Assembly (NCBI GenBank): GCA_020861125.1
Contig: JAJBSZ010000452.1
Span: 1-11,379, forward strand
From: Planctomycetota bacterium
GTDB lineage: Bacteria > Planctomycetota > SZUA-567
Length of the DNA: 11,379 nucleotides
Direction of reading: 5' to 3'
A program made the translations under genes and the position numbers. The notes below the pieces were generated by a model. That model was not told the DNA's origin and did no database searches. It was given only the letters and a program-made list of their open reading frames with translations. Below, in pieces: positions 7,085-11,379 of this stretch. Every line of letters begins with the position of its first letter. Position 1 is the stretch's first letter.

Positions 7085-7113
7085 TTGCCAAATCAGACGG
7101 CCTCGCCGATAGT
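7085..7113 (+). promoter_or_regulatory. Putative sigma70-type promoter of the MoxR/DUF58 operon
   Basis: TTGCCA at 7085-7090 (5 of 6 bases of the -35 consensus) and GATAGT at 7108-7113 (4 of 6 of the -10 consensus) are separated by exactly 17 bases. Initiation would fall near 7120, giving a leader of about 20 bases before the GTG at 7140 with the GGGGAGA ribosome binding site (7126-7132) inside it. It is the only good hexamer pair I found ahead of this operon. The call rests on spacing and consensus only. Confidence 0.45.
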
Positions 7114-7139
7114 GTACGCATTAATGGGGAGACCGAACC

Positions 7140-7427
7140 GTGGAACGAACGGCGTGTACCTATCACCCGGATCGCCGGGCCGTGTGCGTGTGCGTGGAAA
7201 CGCGCCAGCCCCTGTGCGGCGAATGCACCACCCGCTACAACGGCGTCAACTACAGCCGGGAGGGGTTGCGCCGCCTGCGGGAACGGCGGCGGCACGAGGC
7301 GGAACGGGTCGCCGGGCGGATCGGCCTGCCGCGTCTGCTGCTGGTGGGCGCCCTGTCGTCGTACGTGGCGTTCCGTCTCTATGCGGGCCTCGGCCTCGCC
7401 CTTCTCGCCTGGCTGCGGCCGGCATGA
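7140..7427 (+). CDS. B-box-like zinc-finger protein with C-terminal membrane segment
   Basis: 95 residues starting at GTG, supported by GGGGAGA at 7126-7132, 7 bases upstream. The N-terminal 30 residues carry a bacterial B-box-type zinc-binding pattern: Cys6-x2-His9-Pro, Cys16-x-Cys18, then Leu-Cys26-x2-Cys29. Such fingers bind zinc and are usually protein-interaction modules. A very basic Arg-rich stretch follows (about 40-60), then a hydrophobic C-terminus (about 63-92) that could form one membrane span or a short hairpin. The basic stretch would place the finger in the cytoplasm by the positive-inside rule. It is the first gene of the operon, and its stop overlaps the next start (ATGA at 7424-7427), implying translational coupling. 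The exact ligand set is unclear because the second pair is C-x-C rather than C-x2-C. Role unknown; possibly an adaptor for the membrane complex encoded downstream. Confidence 0.75.
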   Translation: MERTACTYHPDRRAVCVCVETRQPLCGECTTRYNGVNYSREGLRRLRERRRHEAERVAGRIGLPRLLLVGALSSYVAFRLYAGLGLALLAWLRPA

Positions 7428-8152
7428 TCACCATTCCCTCCTCCCCAGCCGACCTGCGGGCGTTGGCCCTGTGCGACGAAACCCTGGACTGCCTCCGCCG
7501 TTTCGGCGGCGACCTAGCGCCGGTCTTCCTGCTGTTTTCCCTGCCGCTGGCCGTGGCCGTGGTGCTTCTGCTCGACGCCGCCGCCGCCGGCGATGCCGTT
7601 GCCGTGCGGGAGCTGGCCGGCTGGGTGGTGGCGGCGGAGATCCTGCACTGGCTGGGCGGGGCGGCGGTGCAGCGGCGCACCGCCGCGCTGGGCTTTGGCG
7701 GCGCGGTCGGCACGTGGCGGTCCATGATCCGGTCCTATCTCTGGCTGCGGTTTCTGTGGCAGCCGATGTTCGCCGGACCGGTGGCGCTGGAACGGTCGGG
7801 ACGGGGGCGACCCTGGCGAACCCTCTGGCCGCTCTACCGCAGTTCGTCCGGCCTGATTCTCCGTTTTTACGGCTGGAGTGTCAGCCTGGCGGCGGTGGCG
7901 GCGGCGCAGGTGGTGGCGTTCCAGTATTTTTGCACGGAGGTGGTTTTGCCGTCGCTGGCGGGTGCGGACACCACGGCTCTGGGCGCTGTCCTGGGCAGCC
8001 GGCTCTGGTGGTTGGGTCTGGGCGTTTTCGCCGCGCTCGGATTTGAACTCTATCTCCTGGTGGCCGGCGTGGTGATCCACGCCACCCTGACCGCCCGGTG
8101 GACGGGCGCCGACCTGGTGGACCGGTGCCGGCTTGCCTACGGAAACCCGTAA
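7424..8152 (+). CDS. Polytopic inner-membrane protein of the MoxR/DUF58 operon
   Basis: 242 residues; I do not recognise a named family. Hydrophobic segments at about 31-50, 64-82, 148-170 and 193-220 predict roughly four to six membrane spans; the part between 100 and 120 (SYLWLRFLWQPMFAG) is amphipathic or interfacial. Arg/Trp-rich loops lie at 83-105 and 122-139. I chose the ATG at 7424 because it overlaps the preceding stop as ATGA. The frame is open further upstream, but that part runs through the zinc-finger gene. The TAA stop directly abuts the ATG of the DUF4129 gene. In related MoxR/DUF58 clusters a polytopic protein often stands just before the DUF4129 gene, which makes it a likely membrane partner of the encoded complex. 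No enzymatic motif is visible. Confidence 0.8.
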   Translation: MITIPSSPADLRALALCDETLDCLRRFGGDLAPVFLLFSLPLAVAVVLLLDAAAAGDAVAVRELAGWVVAAEILHWLGGAAVQRRTAALGFGGAVGTWRSMIRSYLWLRFLWQPMFAGPVALERSGRGRPWRTLWPLYRSSSGLILRFYGWSVSLAAVAAAQVVAFQYFCTEVVLPSLAGADTTALGAVLGSRLWWLGLGVFAALGFELYLLVAGVVIHATLTARWTGADLVDRCRLAYGNP

Positions 8153-8950
8153 ATGCGCCTGCTCTTTCTCCTCCTGCTTCTGGGCGTCGCCCCCGCCGGA
8201 TCCGGCCACGCGGCCGACACGGTGGAACAGGACCTCAGGAAAATTTTCGCCAAACCCGAATACCACCGCTGGCGCCGGCCGGCGACGGAAGACCTGGCTC
8301 GGCCGGCGGCTGAGCCGCGGGAGTTCTGGCTGGTGGCGCAGGTGCGGCGGCTGCTGGACTACCTCCGCCGGCTGATCCCCAAGCGGGAGCCGGAAGCCGC
8401 CCGCGAACCGATCCCCGACGTCGCACCCCCGGTGCAGGCGGACGGGGCGACCCACTTCGGGTCGTTCTCACTCATGGGCACCGTGCTTCTCGCCCTGGCG
8501 GGCGGCTTTCTCCTCTTTTCGATCGTCAGGTATCTCCAGTGGCGAGGGCAGGCGAGGCCACCGGACGCCGCCGGCCGCGTCGGCGTGGCCCAGGCGTTGC
8601 GGACGGGCGACGCGCTGGCCTTCAGTCATGACGAGTGGGGATCGCAGGCGGAACGGTTCCGCGACGCCGGACAGCTGCGTCTCGCCTACCGGTCGCTGTT
8701 TCTCGGCCTGCTCTCCGGCCTGCACGCCCAGGGCCGGATCGTCTTCGCCCCCAACCGCACCAACTGGCAGTATGTGCGCGGGTTCCGGGGCGGGGCGGCG
8801 GATCGGCGGAACCTGGCGGATCTCACCGATCTCTTCGATCGGGTGTGGTACGGCACGGCGCCGGTACTGTCCGAGACGGCGCTGGCGGGGTTGCGGGATC
8901 GGGTTGGCGCGCTCCTGGCAGGCGATCCGGCGGAGCGCGGCCATGATTAG
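8153..8950 (+). CDS. DUF4129 domain membrane protein
   Basis: 265 residues. A signal peptide at 1-20 (MRLLFLLLLLGVAPAGSGHA) is probably cleaved before Ala21. A periplasmic stretch of about 85 residues follows, then one membrane span at about 105-126 (FSLMGTVLLALAGGFLLFSI), then a cytoplasmic C-terminal domain. That domain shows the DUF4129 pattern: an RLAYRSLFLGLLSGLHAQG helix (176-194), the TNWQYVRG motif (203-210) and FDRVWYG (228-234). DUF4129 proteins are usually encoded beside MoxR, DUF58 and DUF4350 genes, and some are fused to transglutaminase-like domains; their biochemical role is unknown. The start abuts the previous stop with no gap. The 3' end overlaps the DUF4350 gene by 8 bases, so translation of the two is probably coupled. 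Confidence 0.87.
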   Translation: MRLLFLLLLLGVAPAGSGHAADTVEQDLRKIFAKPEYHRWRRPATEDLARPAAEPREFWLVAQVRRLLDYLRRLIPKREPEAAREPIPDVAPPVQADGATHFGSFSLMGTVLLALAGGFLLFSIVRYLQWRGQARPPDAAGRVGVAQALRTGDALAFSHDEWGSQAERFRDAGQLRLAYRSLFLGLLSGLHAQGRIVFAPNRTNWQYVRGFRGGAADRRNLADLTDLFDRVWYGTAPVLSETALAGLRDRVGALLAGDPAERGHD

Positions 8951-9950
8951 GGCGTGGTACTGTCTGATCCCGGTGGCCCTCGTCCTGACGTTCCTGTACC
9001 GCGTCGCCGACTATGATGTATCCACGGGCAGTGGCCTGCCGCTGTACTCCAGCCGGCGCTACGATCCTTTCGGCAGCGCCGCCCTGCGGGAACTCCTGGC
9101 TGCCAGCGGCCGGACGACGCGCCCTCTGGCGCGCCCGGTGCCGCCGCCCGCCCGGGACGCCACCCTGATCATGATTACCCCCATCGGGGCCGACAGCCTG
9201 GACCCGCGCCGCTGGGAACGGTTGGAGGATTGGGTCGGCGGCGGCAACCGGCTGCTGGTGCTGTCCCGGGATCCGCCGCTCCTCTTTCGCCAGGCGGTGA
9301 CCGCCCGGGCGCCGGCGGTGGCCGACGGGTTTCCGGACCTATCCGACCGGCCGGCGCCCATGGCCCTCTACGAGGACAATCAGAAACGCGGCAGGTACGC
9401 CGATGTCCTGGCGGTAGACACCACGCCGGTTGCCCTCGACATCGCGGGGCAGGACCAGCCGCTGACCCTTGAGCTGACCCTGCCATCCGGGTTCGTGCCC
9501 GGTGCGGATGACGACGGCCTGCGGGTGGCCGCGTGGTCGGAGGGTAGGGCGGTGGTGGCGCTGCGCCGGTCCGGCGCGGGCGAGCTGGTGTGGATCGCCG
9601 ATCCGACGCCGGCCCTGAATCAGGGCATCGGAAGCGGCGACAACGCGCGGGCAATATTGGCGCTGGCCGGCGCGGGCGACGTATTTTTCGACGAATACGG
9701 CCTCGGCCGGGCGGAAACGATCATGGATGTGCTGCGGCGGGCCGGCCTCCTGCCGTTTCTTCTTCAGGCCGTGTTCGTCCTCTGGCTGCTCGCCCGTTCC
9801 GCTCGGACGGCGTTTCCGTCCACCGTCCCCGATGCCGCGGCCGCCGCCGGCATCGAGCGGCAGCTCGATATCCTGGCCGGCCTGTACGAGAAGAACCTCA
9901 CCGACGACGAGATCGAGACGCGGCGGCGGCGGTACCACCATGACCCCTGA
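8943..9950 (+). CDS. DUF4350 domain membrane protein
   Basis: 335 residues. An N-terminal membrane anchor (about 4-20, AWYCLIPVALVLTFLYR) is followed by an extracytoplasmic domain. A second span lies at about 266-284 (AGLLPFLLQAVFVLWLLA) with a short cytoplasmic tail. DUF4350 landmarks are YSSRRYDPFGSAALRELL (35-52), a ThuA/GATase-like alternation of strands and helices (TLIMITPI at 74-81, RLLVLSRD at 103-110), the Asn/Asp cluster near 226-234 and VFFDEYGLG (247-255, family fDExhxG), then RSARTAFP just after the second span. The tail (about 304-332, IERQLDILAGLYEKNLTDDEIETRRRR) is a charged helix. The start ATG lies within the last 8 bases of the DUF4129 gene. The function of this family is not established; context points to a membrane complex with MoxR and DUF58. 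Confidence 0.85.
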   Translation: MIRAWYCLIPVALVLTFLYRVADYDVSTGSGLPLYSSRRYDPFGSAALRELLAASGRTTRPLARPVPPPARDATLIMITPIGADSLDPRRWERLEDWVGGGNRLLVLSRDPPLLFRQAVTARAPAVADGFPDLSDRPAPMALYEDNQKRGRYADVLAVDTTPVALDIAGQDQPLTLELTLPSGFVPGADDDGLRVAAWSEGRAVVALRRSGAGELVWIADPTPALNQGIGSGDNARAILALAGAGDVFFDEYGLGRAETIMDVLRRAGLLPFLLQAVFVLWLLARSARTAFPSTVPDAAAAAGIERQLDILAGLYEKNLTDDEIETRRRRYHHDP

Positions 9951-9964
9951 ATGAGGAGAACACC

Positions 9965-10909
9965 GTGGACACCGGAATATTCGCGGCCATCCGCCAGGAA
10001 CTGGCCAAGGCGGTCTTCGGGCAGGAGGAGACGCTGGACCTGACCCTGTGCGCCCTGCTGTGCGGCGGCCACGCCCTCCTGGAGGGCATGCCGGGAACGG
10101 GCAAGACCCTGACGGTCAAAGCCCTGTCCCGGGCGGTGGGCTGCGAGTTCAAACGCATCCAGTTCACCCCCGACCTCATGCCGTCCGACGTCATCGGCAC
10201 CAACGTGTTCAACTTCGCCGACAGCGCCTTCGTCCTCCGGCGGGGTCCCATCTTCACCGACCTGCTGCTGGCCGACGAGATCAACCGGGCGCCGGCCAAA
10301 ACCCAATCCGGGCTGCTGGAGGCGATGAGCGAGCGGCAGGCCACCATCGACGGCGTGCGCTATCCCCTTTCGCCGGTGTTCTCCGTCTTCGCCACCCAGA
10401 ACCCGGTGGAGTACGAGGGCACCTATCCGCTGCCGGAGGCGCAGTTGGATCGCTTCCTGCTGAAGATCGCCATCCCGCTGCCGGAAGAGGCCGAGGAAAA
10501 GCGGCTGCTCCACGCCGCCCATGCCGGCCGCGCCGCCGACGAGGCGGGGTTGGCGGCGATATCGCCGGTGGTGTCGCGGGAGGAACTGTTAGGGCGGCGG
10601 CAGGAGCTGGTGTCCATCCGGGTCGAGGAGGAGGTGGTGGACTACCTCCTGGCGGTTGTCCGTGCGGTGCGCCGGGACGAGGCGGTGGCGGTGGGACCGG
10701 GCCCGCGCGGCAGCCTCGGGCTCCTCACCGCCTGCAAGGCCCGGGCCGCCATTAACGGCCGGGACTTCGTCATCCCCGACGACGTCGCCGCCCTGGCCGT
10801 GCCGGTGCTCGGCCACCGCCTGACGCTGGAAGCGGACGCGGAGATCCGCGGCGCCACCGCGGCGGAGGTGGTGACGGCGGCGGCCGGGACGGTGGAGGTG
10901 CCGCGATGA
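9965..10909 (+). CDS. MoxR-family AAA+ ATPase
   Basis: 314 residues, typical MoxR length. MoxR ATPases are cytoplasmic chaperone-like motors thought to assemble or activate protein complexes together with VWA- or DUF58-domain partners. Motifs in order: Walker A GMPGTGKT (41-48), Walker B LLLADEIN (100-107, with Asp104 and Glu105), sensor 1 ATQNP (143-147), the family signature EAQLDRF (158-164) with a probable arginine finger, and sensor 2 GPRGS (246-250) in the C-terminal lid. All appear intact, so ATP hydrolysis is expected. The start is GTG at 9965 with GAGGAGA at 9953-9959, which begins 2 bases after the DUF4350 stop. The stop overlaps the next start as ATGA (10906-10909). Confidence 0.95.
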   Translation: MDTGIFAAIRQELAKAVFGQEETLDLTLCALLCGGHALLEGMPGTGKTLTVKALSRAVGCEFKRIQFTPDLMPSDVIGTNVFNFADSAFVLRRGPIFTDLLLADEINRAPAKTQSGLLEAMSERQATIDGVRYPLSPVFSVFATQNPVEYEGTYPLPEAQLDRFLLKIAIPLPEEAEEKRLLHAAHAGRAADEAGLAAISPVVSREELLGRRQELVSIRVEEEVVDYLLAVVRAVRRDEAVAVGPGPRGSLGLLTACKARAAINGRDFVIPDDVAALAVPVLGHRLTLEADAEIRGATAAEVVTAAAGTVEVPR

Positions 10910-11379
10910 TCGCTCCCACCCGCCGGACGGTGACGGCGGCGGCCCTTCTCGCCCTGCCGCTCCTGGCGGCCGGTCGTCATCCCGACATTGTCTTCTATGT
11001 CCTGGCGGGCAATGCGCTGCTGGCGGGGCTGTACCTCTCGGAAAAACGCCGTCTGGACGCCACCGTCCTGCACCTCAGTCCGGGCCCTCTCGTCCGCTGC
11101 CGGGCCGACGACCGGGTGGAGATCGCCTATACCGTGGAAAACCCCGGCCGGGCGCCCGTCCGGGCGGTGCTGCGGCAGCCCGTGCCCGACGGGTGGCGGG
11201 GTGAGGACCTGGCGCTGCCCGTGACGATCCCCGCCGCGGGCGCTGCCGTCGTCGCCTTCCCGATGCAGTGCCGGCGGCGGGGCGATTTCCTGTTTCCGAG
11301 CCCGGAGTGCGAGCTGGCCGGCGCCGGCTGGTTCACCGCCCGCCGCCAGGACTATGCCGGCGCCCGGGCGCTGGTGTAC
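10906..11379 (+). CDS. DUF58 domain protein, N-terminal part (cut by window end)
   Basis: The first 158 codons of a gene that continues past the window; the frame is open to the last base. Two hydrophobic segments near the N-terminus (about 9-22 and 27-43) fit the membrane hairpin of DUF58 proteins. A beta-rich domain follows, with VEIAYTVENPGRAPVRAVLR (71-90) and CRRRGDFLF (122-130), matching the usual DUF58 layout of v-x-N followed by R-R-G. The stretch ending ARALVY leads to where DUF58 proteins normally read VYP. The diagnostic DUF58 motif and VWA-like core would lie downstream and cannot be seen. The start ATG overlaps the moxR stop, so translation is likely coupled. The MoxR-DUF58 pairing is one of the most conserved gene neighbourhoods of both families. 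Confidence 0.85.
   Translation, partial: MIAPTRRTVTAAALLALPLLAAGRHPDIVFYVLAGNALLAGLYLSEKRRLDATVLHLSPGPLVRCRADDRVEIAYTVENPGRAPVRAVLRQPVPDGWRGEDLALPVTIPAAGAAVVAFPMQCRRRGDFLFPSPECELAGAGWFTARRQDYAGARALVY

Noticed and set aside
7514..8455. Minus-strand open frame of 313 codons opposite the polytopic membrane gene.
   Set aside because: Antisense shadow: the plus strand encodes coherent membrane segments and coupled junctions, while this frame gives a Gln/Arg/Pro/Gly-rich product without signals.

Overview
This GC-rich window (roughly two thirds G+C by eye) reads as ordinary bacterial chromosome with dense coding and short intergenic gaps. I see no insertion sequence, tRNA, rRNA or CRISPR array. 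Two secreted proteins carry signal peptides. The CheD N-terminus (FLKPGY, then TVLGxCVAV, then GGMN) resembles the CheD subtype I associate with Desulfobacterota/deltaproteobacteria. A GC-rich Gram-negative of that kind, or of a PVC-like lineage, is plausible, but the window cannot settle taxonomy.

Layout. (1) 53-2482: mutM (formamidopyrimidine-DNA glycosylase) on + converges on and overlaps a gpt-like purine phosphoribosyltransferase on -. The latter shares a CATG start site with a divergent + gene for an exported helical protein of unknown function. (2) 2481-5965: a two-gene minus-strand unit with an unknown secreted protein first and a large secreted heparinase II/III-like polysaccharide lyase second, ending in a clear intrinsic terminator. 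(3) 5966-6228: a 263-base divergent spacer. (4) 6229-7003: a solitary cheD on + faces a 58-codon, highly charged small gene on - that has its own ribosome binding site and intrinsic terminator. (5) 7085-11379 (cut by the window edge): a tightly packed six-gene + operon encoding a B-box-like zinc-finger membrane protein, a polytopic membrane protein, a DUF4129 protein, a DUF4350 protein, a MoxR AAA+ ATPase and a DUF58 protein.

How the genes work together. The last block is a MoxR/DUF58 cluster of a widespread but poorly understood type. A cytoplasmic MoxR ATPase is thought to act with DUF58 and membrane partners in assembling or remodelling envelope proteins. The B-box gene at its head, behind a plausible sigma70 promoter, is the less usual part. 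The minus-strand pair probably forms an export unit acting on extracellular or periplasmic acidic polysaccharide. MutM and Gpt are housekeeping enzymes of DNA repair and purine salvage. The most unusual single observation is the CheD homologue: it keeps the catalytic Cys but has Gln where family members carry the catalytic His, and no chemotaxis gene lies nearby.
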